A DNA stretch of 64,000 bases from JAYWGN01 sp043778255 (GTDB lineage: Bacteria; Bacteroidota; Bacteroidia; Chitinophagales; Chitinophagaceae), in NCBI GenBank assembly GCA_043778255.1, contig JAYWGN010000013.1, positions 1-64,000 on the forward strand. The letters are read 5' to 3'. Below the pieces are notes generated by a model, which did not search any database, was not told the origin of the DNA, and saw only the letters and a program-made list of their open reading frames with translations. This document shows positions 43,750-52,800 of this stretch, in pieces; within the stretch, counting starts at the first letter, position 1; each line of letters begins with the position of its first letter. The position numbers were made by a program, and so were the translations under genes.

Positions 43750-44772
43750 ATGCAAGTTCCAAAAGTAGCCATAGTTATTCTCAATTACAATGGCAAACAT
43801 TGGCTACAAAAGTTTTTACCTTCCGTAGTAGCAACCACTTATACTAATGCCGATATAATAATTGCCGATAATGCCTCCACCGATGATAGTGTAGCATTTT
43901 TAGCTACCCAATATCCTCAATTACAAATTATAAATATACCCACCAATCAAGGATTTGCAAAGGGTTACAATACAGCTTTACAACAAGTAAATGCAGATTA
44001 TTATGTACTGCTCAATAGCGATGTTGAAGTTACGCCTAATTGGGTTACGCCTATTATTGAACTTATGGAAAGCAATGCAACTATTGCCGTATGCCAACCC
44101 AAATTGTTAAGTTACAGCCAACCACATTTGTTTGAACATGCAGGTGCTAGTGGCGGCTATATTGACAAGTTTGGCTATCCATTTGCAAGAGGTAGGGTGT
44201 TTGAAACAATAGAAGTTGATACGGGTCAATTTAACAATAGTATACCAATATTTTGGGCCAGTGGAGCTGCTTTTTTCATTAAAGCATCCATCTACAAACA
44301 GTTAGGTGGCTTAGACGAATATTTTTTTGCACACCAAGAAGAAATTGATATGTGTTGGCGGGTACAGTTAGCAGGGTACAAAGTAATGGTATGTCCACAA
44401 TCTATAGTATATCATGTAGGTGGTGGTACGTTGCAACAAGGTAGCCCAACTAAAACGTTTCTTAACTTTAGAAACAATTTAATTATGTTAGCCAAAAACC
44501 TTCCCATTTGGCAAGCTACCTACACCATAAGCTTTCGTTTTTTGTTAGATGCTATTGCAGCATATCGTTTTTTGTTCAGTGGCGAATTTAGCCATTTTAA
44601 AGCCGTAGCTAAAGCTCATATATACTTCGTAAAATGGCTTGTTACTAACAAGCAACTGCATAAGTTTACAAGAGTTAGTATCATCAATTTAGAGGGTGTA
44701 TTGAATAAGAGTATTGTGTACAATTATTTTATAAAAAAGAAAAAAACATTTACCCAAATTACTCAATTGTAA
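43750..44772 (+). CDS. Glycosyltransferase family 2
   Basis: A 340-residue GT-A-fold glycosyltransferase of the rhamnosyltransferase-like group. The sequence begins VAIVILNYNGKHWLQKFLPSVV, followed by IIADNASTDDSVAFL for nucleotide-sugar binding and YVLLNSDVEVTPNW with the metal-binding acidic motif. Then comes FWASGAAFFIKASIYKQLGGLDEYFFAHQEEIDMCWRVQLAGYK with the catalytic Asp/Glu region. It likely adds a sugar to lipopolysaccharide O-antigen, capsule or another surface glycan. A C-terminal amphipathic region may associate with the membrane. No other glycan-synthesis gene is adjacent except the deacetylase group across the divergent gap. Confidence 0.9.
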   Translation: MQVPKVAIVILNYNGKHWLQKFLPSVVATTYTNADIIIADNASTDDSVAFLATQYPQLQIINIPTNQGFAKGYNTALQQVNADYYVLLNSDVEVTPNWVTPIIELMESNATIAVCQPKLLSYSQPHLFEHAGASGGYIDKFGYPFARGRVFETIEVDTGQFNNSIPIFWASGAAFFIKASIYKQLGGLDEYFFAHQEEIDMCWRVQLAGYKVMVCPQSIVYHVGGGTLQQGSPTKTFLNFRNNLIMLAKNLPIWQATYTISFRFLLDAIAAYRFLFSGEFSHFKAVAKAHIYFVKWLVTNKQLHKFTRVSIINLEGVLNKSIVYNYFIKKKKTFTQITQL

Positions 44773-44783
44773 TTACGAACCAT

Positions 44784-44791
44784 TACCTTTG
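44784..44791 (+). promoter_or_regulatory. Candidate -7 element for the 70-residue membrane protein
   Basis: TACCTTTG matches TAnnTTTG, 25 bases before the ATG at 44817; only a TTG at 44767-44769 is available as -33 element. Confidence 0.4.
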
Positions 44792-44816
44792 TAATAACCA
44801 AAAAAATTATAGAATT

Positions 44817-45029
44817 ATGGAAAATGTAGTAAAACCAATTGACGACAAAGACCTCTCAAAAAGTTGGGTGTCTTCTTCAAGGTTTTTATTTTACGTTACT
44901 ATATTTTGTTTACTTGCATTTGTAGTAGGCTGTTCCTCATTATTATTTACTAAACGTTGGAAAGGCATTGGCGAACCAGACGTTCCTAAAAGCACACAGT
45001 ACAATCCTACTTATACAACCGATAAATAA
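44817..45029 (+). CDS. Small single-pass membrane protein, unknown
   Basis: A 70-residue protein with an acidic/basic N-terminus, one membrane helix near 24-47 (LFYVTIFCLLAFVVGCSSLLF) and a short polar C-terminus rich in Pro, Thr and Tyr (GEPDVPKSTQYNPTYTTDK). VVGCSS inside the helix resembles a lipobox, but the long polar N-terminus before it argues for a transmembrane helix. I recognise no family. It has its own -7-like element and lies just before the tRNA promoter. Confidence 0.6.
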   Translation: MENVVKPIDDKDLSKSWVSSSRFLFYVTIFCLLAFVVGCSSLLFTKRWKGIGEPDVPKSTQYNPTYTTDK

Positions 45030-45033
45030 AAAT

Positions 45034-45063
45034 TTTGTAGTTTGCATTTTTTTACTATTTTTG
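45034..45063 (+). promoter_or_regulatory. Promoter of the tRNA genes
   Basis: TTTG at 45034-45037, an 18-base gap, then TATTTTTG at 45056-45063, an excellent Bacteroidota-type promoter about 96 bases before the tRNA-Gly 5' end. Confidence 0.7.
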
Positions 45064-45159
45064 CAATCCAAAATTCAATAACACAAGTTCTTTACATATA
45101 GCAAAAACTAACTTTTTTTTTCAGCAGCCATCGCTATTGCAAACATTAGTTATAATTAA

Positions 45160-45232
45160 GCGGAAGTAGCTCATTTGGTAGAGCGCGACCTTGCCAAGGT
45201 CGAGGTGGCCGGTTCGAGCCCGGTCTTCCGCT
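45160..45232 (+). tRNA. tRNA-Gly (GCC)
   Basis: A 73-base cloverleaf: acceptor arm GCGGAAG pairs with CTTCCGC, discriminator T at 45232. The D-loop is followed by an anticodon arm with loop TTGCCAA, giving anticodon GCC (decodes GGC and GGU), and the T-arm has GTTCGAGC. The 3' CCA is not encoded. A terminator-like hairpin starts five bases later, before tRNA-Leu. Confidence 0.95.
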
Positions 45233-45236
45233 CATT

Positions 45237-45267
45237 AAATAATCCCGAATACTCGGGATTATTTTTT
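45237..45267 (+). terminator. Terminator-like hairpin between the two tRNA genes
   Basis: AAATAATCCCGA (45237-45248) pairs perfectly with TCGGGATTATTT (45253-45264) across an ATAC loop, followed by T residues. It lies between tRNA-Gly and tRNA-Leu, so it could partly terminate the transcript or separate two transcripts. Confidence 0.75.
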
Positions 45268-45276
45268 ACCACCCAT

Positions 45277-45362
45277 TCCCGGGTGGTGGAACTGGTAGAC
45301 ACGCAGGACTTAAAATCCTGTTCAACTTAAATTGAGTGCGGGTTCAAGTCCCGCCCCGGGAA
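45277..45362 (+). tRNA. tRNA-Leu (TAA)
   Basis: An 86-base class II tRNA: acceptor TCCCGGG pairs with CCCGGGA at 45355-45361, discriminator A at 45362. The anticodon stem CAGGA/TCCTG encloses loop CTTAAAA, giving anticodon TAA, which reads UUA and UUG. A long variable arm follows, then a T-arm with GCGGG/CCCGC around TTCAAGT. CCA is not encoded. Confidence 0.95.
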
Positions 45363-45364
45363 CT

Positions 45365-45391
45365 AAAACCTTTCTAATGAAAGGTTTTTTT
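45365..45391 (+). terminator. Rho-independent terminator after tRNA-Leu
   Basis: AAAACCTTTC (45365-45374), loop TAAT, GAAAGGTTTT (45379-45388), then further T residues. A perfect 10-base stem starting three bases after the tRNA. It isolates the tRNAs from rpoB. Confidence 0.85.
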
Positions 45392-45437
45392 TATAAGTTT
45401 TTACAAGTTTTATACTTCCATTTGTAACATCATATTA

Positions 45438-45453
45438 TACAAGTAAACTTGTA
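45438..45453. promoter_or_regulatory. Palindrome TACAAGT-AA-ACTTGTA upstream of rpoB
   Basis: A perfect 16-base palindrome with a two-base centre, about 50 bases before the -33 element of the rpoB promoter. It could be an operator. A different palindrome with the same size and spacing precedes rpoC. Confidence 0.3.
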
Positions 45454-45500
45454 AAATTTTGTGTTCAATTATATGTTTAGTATATACCCCAAAAAAACAT

Positions 45501-45532
45501 TTTGTCAGTTTGGTCTAATTTTTGTAATTTTG
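45501..45532 (+). promoter_or_regulatory. Promoter of rpoB
   Basis: TTTG at 45501-45504, a 20-base gap, then TAATTTTG at 45525-45532, matching the Bacteroidota consensus. The rpoB ATG at 45666 lies 133 bases after the -7 element, so the mRNA would have a leader of about 125 bases. Confidence 0.6.
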
Positions 45533-45665
45533 CAACTTACACTAAAAATTTTCATGCCTCTTACTCATTTTTTATGCTTAATTAGCTGAAAACAAATTAA
45601 ATATGTTAACTATGTTCAAGGTTTATAGTTACCATAAAAACTTATAAAAAACCTGTAATACAAAT

Positions 45666-48600
45666 ATGTCTGCAACAAAAATCAACCCAAGGGTAAATTT
45701 TGGCAAAACCAAACATTTAGCTGAAACTCCGGATCTTTTAGACATTCAGTTAGAATCATTTAAAGAGTATTTTCAATTAGAAACAACACCCGACAAACGT
45801 AATAATGAGGGCTTGTTTAAAGTATTTAAAGAAAATTTTCCTATTACCGACACACGTAACATTTTTATGTTGGAATTTTTGGATTATTTTATTGATCCGC
45901 CACGCTACTCTATATTAGAGTGTATGGAACGTGGATTAACTTATGCAGTTCCACTCAAAGCTAAGCTACGCCTTAGTTGTAACGATGAAGAACATGTGGA
46001 TTTTCAAACCATAGTACAAGATGTATTTTTGGGTAATATTCCTTATATGACACCACGTGGTACATTCGTTATCAATGGTGCTGAGAGAGTAGTTGTATCA
46101 CAATTACATCGTTCTCCAGGTGTATTTTTTGGTCAGTCGGTTCACCCGAATGGTACCAAAATTTACTCTGCAAGAGTAATACCTTTTAAAGGTGCTTGGA
46201 TGGAATTTGCAACCGATATTAACAACGTAATGTATGCTTACATTGACCGTAAAAAGAAATTTCCTGTAACTACTTTATTACGTTCAATTGGCTTTGAAAC
46301 TGATAAGGATATATTAAGCCTTTTTGGCATGGCCGATGAAGTAAATGCCGATAAAAAAACACTTGAAAAGCAAATTGGCAAACGCTTAGCTGCAAGAGTC
46401 CTTAAAAGTTGGGTAGAAGATTTTGTAGATGAAGATACTGGTGAAGTAGTAAGTATAGAGCGTAACGAAGTTATAATGGAAAGAGACACTATACTAGATG
46501 AAAAAAATATAGCTACCATTATTGAAATGGAAATTAAAACTGTATTTCTTCAAAAAGAAGAAGTTGGTGGTGATTTCAATATTATTTACAACACATTAAA
46601 TAAAGATACTTCTAACTCAGAAATAGAAGCTGTACAGCATATTTACCGTCAACTAAGAGGTGCTGATGCACCCGATGATGAAACGGCAAGAGGTATTATT
46701 GACAAATTGTTTTTTAGCGACAAACGTTATGACCTTGGCGAAGTTGGTCGTTATAAAGTAAACAAAAAGTTAGGCTTTGAAACTACCAACGAAAAACGAG
46801 TATTAACTAAAGACGATATAATAGCCATTGTAAAATACTTAGTACAATTAACCAATGGTAAAGCTGAAATTGATGATATAGACCACTTAAGTAACCGACG
46901 TGTAAAAACTGTAGGTGAACAATTGTATGCACAATTTGGTGTAGGTTTAGCACGTATGGCTCGTACTATTCGAGAAAGAATGAATGTAAGAGATAATGAA
47001 GTATTTACCCCAGTTGACTTAATTAATGCCCGTACTTTATCGAGTGTAATTAATTCATTTTTTGGAACTTCTCAATTATCACAATTTTTGGATCAAACCA
47101 ATCCATTATCGGAAATAACCCACAAACGTCGTATTTCGGCACTTGGGCCCGGAGGTTTAAGCAGAGAGAGAGCAGGATTTGAGGTACGAGATGTACACTA
47201 CTCACACTATGGCCGTTTGTGTACTATTGAAACTCCCGAAGGACCAAATATTGGATTAATTTCAACGCTTTGTGTACATGCCAAAGTTAACGACATGGGC
47301 TTTTTGGAAACTCCATACCGTAAAGTAACTAATGGTAGGGTAGATATGAATAAAATTACCTACCTAAGTGCTGAAGAGGAAGATTTGGCAAAAGTAGCTC
47401 AGGCAAAAGTGGAGATTGATGAAAAAGGAAATATAAAAGAAGAATTGGTAAAAAGCCGTGAAACAGGTGATTTCCCTATATTGGCCAAAAATGAAGTGGA
47501 ATTTATGGACGTTGCACCGAACCAAATTGTTGGTTTGAGTGCTTCACTTATTCCTTTCTTAGAGCATGATGATGCTAACCGTGCCTTAATGGGAAGTAAC
47601 ATGCAACGCCAAGCTGTACCATTAATAAAGCCGCAAAACCCTATAGTAGGAACTGGTATTGAAGCAAAAGCTGCAAGAGATGCTAGAGTTCACCTAATGA
47701 GTGAAGGTGATGGTGTGGTAGAGTTTGTGGATGGTAACGAAATACATGTACGTTACAACCGTAACGAACTAGATAAATTAGTGAGTTTTGAAGCTGATTT
47801 GATGGTGTATAAATTAACTAAATTTATAAAAACTAACCAAGAAACTTGTATTAACCAAGTTCCTGCTGTTAAAAAAGGGCAAAAAGTAAAATTAGGCGAT
47901 TTTTTAACCGAAGGTTATGCTGTAAAAGATGGTGAATTAGCATTAGGTAGAAACTTAAAAGTGGCATTTATGCCATGGAAAGGGTACAACTTTGAAGATG
48001 CCATAGTTATAAATGAAAAAGTAGCAAGAGAAGATTTATTTACATCGGTGCATATTACTGAATTTGAATTAGAAGTAAGAGATACTAAATTGGGCGAAGA
48101 GGAATTAACACCCGATATACCCAATGTAAGTGAAGAAGCTACTAAAGACCTTGATGATAATGGTATAATAAGAGTAGGTGCTGCTATAAACGAAGGTGAT
48201 ATACTTATTGGTAAAATAACGCCAAAAGGCGAAAGTGACCCAACACCAGAGGAAAAATTATTAAGAGCAATATTTGGCGATAAAGCTGGTGATGCAAAAG
48301 ATGCATCGCTTAAAGCACCAAGTGGTACTGAAGGTATTGTAATTGGTAAAAAACTTTTCCAAAGGGTGAAGAAAGATAAAATGGGAAAAATAAGGGAAAA
48401 GGCATTGTTGGAAAAAGTGGAAAAAATGCACCAACAATCAGTTGATATTACTAAAGAATTATTGAGTACTAAACTATTAACCTTATTGAAAGATAATAAT
48501 AGTAGTGGTGTAAGCAACAACTTTGGTGAAATGCAAATTGGTAAGGGTGCTAAGTTTACGGTGAAAAATTTAGGACAGTTGGATTACCTAAATATAAACC

Positions 48601-49469
48601 CACTTGGTTGGACCAGTGATGATAAAATAAATGGATACATTAATACTTTATTACACAATTACACTATTAAGTATAACGAAGAATTAGGTAGATACAAGAG
48701 AGAGAAATTTAATATTTCGATTGGTGATGAATTACCAGCAGGTGTATTAAAATTAGCAAAAGTGTATTTGGCTGTAAAGCGTAAATTAAAAGTAGGTGAT
48801 AAAATGGCGGGTCGCCACGGTAATAAAGGTATAGTTGCAAAAATAGTACGACAGGAGGATATGCCTTTCCTTGAAGATGGAACACCTGTAGATATAGTGC
48901 TTAACCCACTAGGTGTACCTAGCCGTATGAACTTAGGACAAATATATGAAACGGTACTAGGTTGGGCTGGTGAAAAGTTAGGAACCAAGTTTGCCACACC
49001 AATATTTGATGGTGCTACAGTGGCTGAAATTAAAGAAAATATAGATAAGGCTGGTTTACCAAGCTTTGGGCATACATACTTATATGACGGTGAAACGGGT
49101 GATAGATTTGACCAAAAAGCTACCGTTGGTATTATATACATGATTAAACTTCACCACATGGTGGATGATAAAATGCATGCTCGAAGTATAGGACCATACT
49201 CATTAATAACACAACAACCATTGGGCGGTAAAGCACAGTTTGGTGGACAAAGGTTTGGTGAAATGGAGGTTTGGGCATTAGAGGCTTACGGTGCAAGTAA
49301 TATACTACAAGAGTTACTAACCATAAAATCGGATGATATATTGGGTAGAGCAAAAGCTTACGAATGTATAGTAAAAGGCGAAAATGTACCTAAGCCTGGC
49401 ATACCAGAATCGTTTAATGTATTGGTGCATGAGCTTAGAGGATTAGGATTGGATTTGACTTTTGATTAA
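45666..49469 (+). CDS. rpoB: DNA-directed RNA polymerase subunit beta
   Basis: Catalytic beta subunit of RNA polymerase, 1267 residues, a usual length for Bacteroidota. Landmarks: the protrusion start RVNFGKTKHLAETPDLLDIQLESFKEYF; fork and rifampicin-pocket region FFGTSQLSQFLDQTNPLSEITHKRRISALGPGGLSRERAGFEVRDVH; AFMPWKGYNFEDAIVINEKVAREDLF near the active site; KVGDKMAGRHGNKGIV; and the clamp end GKAQFGGQRFGEMEVWALEAYGAS. The rifampicin pocket looks wild-type (SQFLDQ, HKRR). It is preceded by its own promoter and tRNA genes, not by rplJ/rplL. A C-rich repeat begins one base after the stop. Confidence 0.99.
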   Translation: MSATKINPRVNFGKTKHLAETPDLLDIQLESFKEYFQLETTPDKRNNEGLFKVFKENFPITDTRNIFMLEFLDYFIDPPRYSILECMERGLTYAVPLKAKLRLSCNDEEHVDFQTIVQDVFLGNIPYMTPRGTFVINGAERVVVSQLHRSPGVFFGQSVHPNGTKIYSARVIPFKGAWMEFATDINNVMYAYIDRKKKFPVTTLLRSIGFETDKDILSLFGMADEVNADKKTLEKQIGKRLAARVLKSWVEDFVDEDTGEVVSIERNEVIMERDTILDEKNIATIIEMEIKTVFLQKEEVGGDFNIIYNTLNKDTSNSEIEAVQHIYRQLRGADAPDDETARGIIDKLFFSDKRYDLGEVGRYKVNKKLGFETTNEKRVLTKDDIIAIVKYLVQLTNGKAEIDDIDHLSNRRVKTVGEQLYAQFGVGLARMARTIRERMNVRDNEVFTPVDLINARTLSSVINSFFGTSQLSQFLDQTNPLSEITHKRRISALGPGGLSRERAGFEVRDVHYSHYGRLCTIETPEGPNIGLISTLCVHAKVNDMGFLETPYRKVTNGRVDMNKITYLSAEEEDLAKVAQAKVEIDEKGNIKEELVKSRETGDFPILAKNEVEFMDVAPNQIVGLSASLIPFLEHDDANRALMGSNMQRQAVPLIKPQNPIVGTGIEAKAARDARVHLMSEGDGVVEFVDGNEIHVRYNRNELDKLVSFEADLMVYKLTKFIKTNQETCINQVPAVKKGQKVKLGDFLTEGYAVKDGELALGRNLKVAFMPWKGYNFEDAIVINEKVAREDLFTSVHITEFELEVRDTKLGEEELTPDIPNVSEEATKDLDDNGIIRVGAAINEGDILIGKITPKGESDPTPEEKLLRAIFGDKAGDAKDASLKAPSGTEGIVIGKKLFQRVKKDKMGKIREKALLEKVEKMHQQSVDITKELLSTKLLTLLKDNNSSGVSNNFGEMQIGKGAKFTVKNLGQLDYLNINPLGWTSDDKINGYINTLLHNYTIKYNEELGRYKREKFNISIGDELPAGVLKLAKVYLAVKRKLKVGDKMAGRHGNKGIVAKIVRQEDMPFLEDGTPVDIVLNPLGVPSRMNLGQIYETVLGWAGEKLGTKFATPIFDGATVAEIKENIDKAGLPSFGHTYLYDGETGDRFDQKATVGIIYMIKLHHMVDDKMHARSIGPYSLITQQPLGGKAQFGGQRFGEMEVWALEAYGASNILQELLTIKSDDILGRAKAYECIVKGENVPKPGIPESFNVLVHELRGLGLDLTFD

Positions 49470-49832
49470 GCCCCCGAAGCCCCCCAGAGCCCCCCGAAGC
49501 CCCCAGAGCCCCCAGAGCCTCCAGAGCCCCCCTCAGTCCCCCCAAGGGGGGAAGTAGGAACCCACCCCGAAAAAGTCGGGGGGGAAGTAGGAACAGAAGA
49601 AGCTATAGGTTGAGAAAAAGTTGAATAAAGATAAAATGCTGAAGGGCTGCTCCGCTTAATGGAATAACACCTACAAAGCCAAAGGCGAAGTAGGTTTATG
49701 AAATGGGCGGAGAAATAAAGCTAAACAGTGAACAAAAAGTTGACAGCCCCAAAACTTTTTATAATAAAAAAAATGGTAGGGCAAACAAAAAAAGTTACTT
49801 GTAACTTATTATTAATTTATTAATTATTAAAT
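49470..49832. repeat. C-rich tandem repeats and hairpins between rpoB and rpoC
   Basis: From one base after the rpoB stop, 49471-49540 is an array of CCCCC(C)GAAG and CCCCC(C)AGAG units. It ends in the 16-base palindrome TCCCCCCAAGGGGGGA at 49537-49552. GGGGGGAAGTAGGAAC then occurs twice (49546-49561 and 49579-49594), with a CCCCGA/TCGGGG hairpin between. Further on, ACCTAC (49669) can pair with GTAGGT (49690). No gene lies in this 363-base gap. The GC-richness is extreme for this genome, and the transcript would hold stable stems and a C-rich, G-poor segment. Confidence 0.8.
49792..49807. promoter_or_regulatory. Palindrome AAGTTAC-TT-GTAACTT upstream of rpoC
   Basis: A perfect 16-base palindrome ending 25 bases before the rpoC ATG. 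It may be an operator or an RNA hairpin near the translation start. It shares ACTTGTAA with the palindrome upstream of rpoB. Confidence 0.3.
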
Positions 49833-52800
49833 ATGGCATACAGAAAAGAAGAGAAACCAAAAGCGGCATTTTCAAAAATTACCATCGGATTGGCTTCGCC
49901 AGATAATATATTGGAAAGAAGCTTTGGTGAAATATTGAAGCCCGAAACCATTAACTACCGTACTTATAAGCCGGAGAGAGATGGCTTATTTTGCGAAAGA
50001 ATATTTGGCCCTGTAAAGGATTATGAGTGTGCCTGTGGCAAATATAAAAGAATACGTTATAAAGGTATTGTATGTGACCGTTGCGGTGTGGAAGTTACCG
50101 AAAAAAAGGTACGACGTGAAAGAATGGGACACATTAAATTGGTAGTACCTGTGGTGCATATATGGTACTTTAAAAGTTTGCCTAACAAAATAGGATACTT
50201 ACTTGGTGTAAGTAGCAAAAAATTAGAAAGTATAGTATATTACGAAAAATATGTAGTAATACAAAGTGGTATAAGAGCCGATAAAGGCCAAAACCCTGGC
50301 GACTTAATAAGTGAAGAGGAATACTTAGATATATTAGATGCCTTACCAAAAGATAACCAATATTTGCCCGATGAAGACCCTAATAAGTTTATAGCAAAAA
50401 TGGGTGCTGAAGCTGTGCATGATATGCTTGGCCGTATAGAATTAGACCAACTAAGTTACGATTTGCGTAACACTGCTGCTAATGAAACTAGCCAACAACG
50501 TAAGGCTGATGCACTTAAAAGATTGAGTGTAGTAGAGGCTTTTAGAGATGCTAAAACTCGTATAGCTAACCAACCTGAGTGGATGGTGATGCAGTATATA
50601 CCAGTAATACCACCTGAATTACGTCCACTTGTGCCTTTAGATGGTGGTAGGTTTGCCTCATCAGATTTGAACGATTTGTACCGTAGGGTAATTATAAGAA
50701 ATAACCGTTTGAAGCGGTTGTTAGAAATAAAAGCTCCTGAAGTAATATTGCGTAACGAAAAACGTATGTTGCAAGAGGCTGTAGATAGCTTATTTGATAA
50801 CTCACGTAAATCGAATGCTGTAAAAGCTGAAGGTGGACGAGCCTTAAAATCATTGAGTGATGTACTAAAAGGTAAGCAAGGTCGTTTCCGACAGAACCTA
50901 TTGGGTAAACGTGTTGACTACTCCGGCAGGTCGGTAATTGTGGTGGGCCCCGATTTGAAAATGAGTGAGTGTGGTTTGCCAAAAGATATGGCTGCTGAAT
51001 TATTTAAGCCATTTATTATTAGAAAATTAATTGAAAGAGGTATTGTAAAAACGGTAAAATCGGCTCGTAAGTTAGTAGATAAAAAAGAGGCCATTATATG
51101 GGATATTTTGGAAAATGTATTGAAAGGTCACCCCGTATTATTGAACAGAGCACCAACGTTACACCGTTTGTCCATACAAGCATTTCAGCCAAAATTAATT
51201 GAAGGTAAAGCTATACAATTACACCCTTTGGTGTGTAGTAGTTTTAACGCCGATTTTGATGGTGACCAAATGGCGGTACACGTACCACTAAGCCATGCTG
51301 CTGTATTGGAAGCTCAGTTGCTAATGATTGCATCGCACAATATACTTAACCCACAAAATGGTACACCAATTACTTTACCATCGCAAGACATGGTATTGGG
51401 CTTGTACTACATAAGTAAGGGTAAAAAAACAATGGGCGATGTGGTAATGAAAGGTGAAGGTATGAGGTTTTATTCGCCAGAAGAAGTGTTGATAGCTTAC
51501 AATGAAAAAAAGATTGATTTACATGCACACATACATGTAAAAGTAGATGTAAGAAATGATGATGGAACACTTACCAACAAATTAACTGAAACTACGGTAG
51601 GTCGTATATTATTTAACCAACATGTACCCAAAACTGTAGGTTATGTAAATGCATTATTGACCAAGAAAAACCTTAGAGAAATAATTGGTAATATTATTAA
51701 ATTTACCGATGTACCAACTACGGCAAAATTTTTGGATAATATTAAAACACTGGGTTTCCGTATGGCATTTCAAGGTGGCTTATCGTTTAATATTAATGAC
51801 CTTATAATACCAGAAATTAAAGAAACATTAGTAGAAAATGCTACTGGCGAAGTAAAAGAAGTGTGGGACAACTACAATATGGGATTAATAACCAACAACG
51901 AACGTTATAACCAAGTAGTAGATATATGGAGTAGGGTAGATACTAAAGTAACTGAAACTCTTATACGTGAAATGGCTATTGATAAGCAAGGTTTTAACTC
52001 GGTATATATGATGTTGGATAGTGGTGCTAGAGGTAGCAAACAACAGGTAAAGCAGTTAGCTGGTATAAGAGGGCTTATGGCAAAACCTCGTAAAAGTGGT
52101 AGCAGCGGAAGTGAAATTATTGAAAACCCGATATTGAGTAACTTTAAGGATGGTTTGAGTGTACTAGATTACTTTATTAGTACCCACGGTGCTCGTAAAG
52201 GTTTGGCGGATACTGCCCTTAAAACAGCCGATGCTGGTTACCTTACTCGTAGGTTGGTGGATGTGGCACAAGATGTAGTAATAAGTGAGGAAGATTGTGG
52301 TACACTAAGAGGTATAGCAATAAGTGCCTTAAAAGATAATGAAGATATAGTAGAAGATTTGTATGATAGGGTACTAGGTCGTACATCGGTACATGATGTG
52401 TTTGACCCTGTAACTGAAAAATTAATAGTAACTGCTGGTACAGAAATAAGTGATGATTTTGCGAAAGCAATAGAAGCAAGTGGATTAGAAACTGTAGAAA
52501 TAAGATCGGTACTTACTTGTGAGAGCAAACGTGGTGTGTGTGTAAAATGCTATGGTAAAAACCTTGCCACTGGTGTACTAGCACAACGTGGCGACTCAGT
52601 AGGTATAATAGCTGCCCAAAGTATTGGTGAGCCTGGTACACAGCTTACCCTACGTACTTTCCACGTGGGTGGTGTAGCAGGATCGGCCTCGGTAGAAAAT
52701 ACCTTACCTGCAAAGTTTGATGGTATGGTAGTATTTGACGGTGTACGTAAAGTAGCCTCAAATAGTAAAGATGGTGCCAAAACAGAAATAGTAATTGGCC

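Noticed and set aside
49471..49540. C-rich repeat array as a CRISPR or coding repeat
   Set aside because: The units are only 9-10 bases with no spacers, and no start codon or sustained frame exists.
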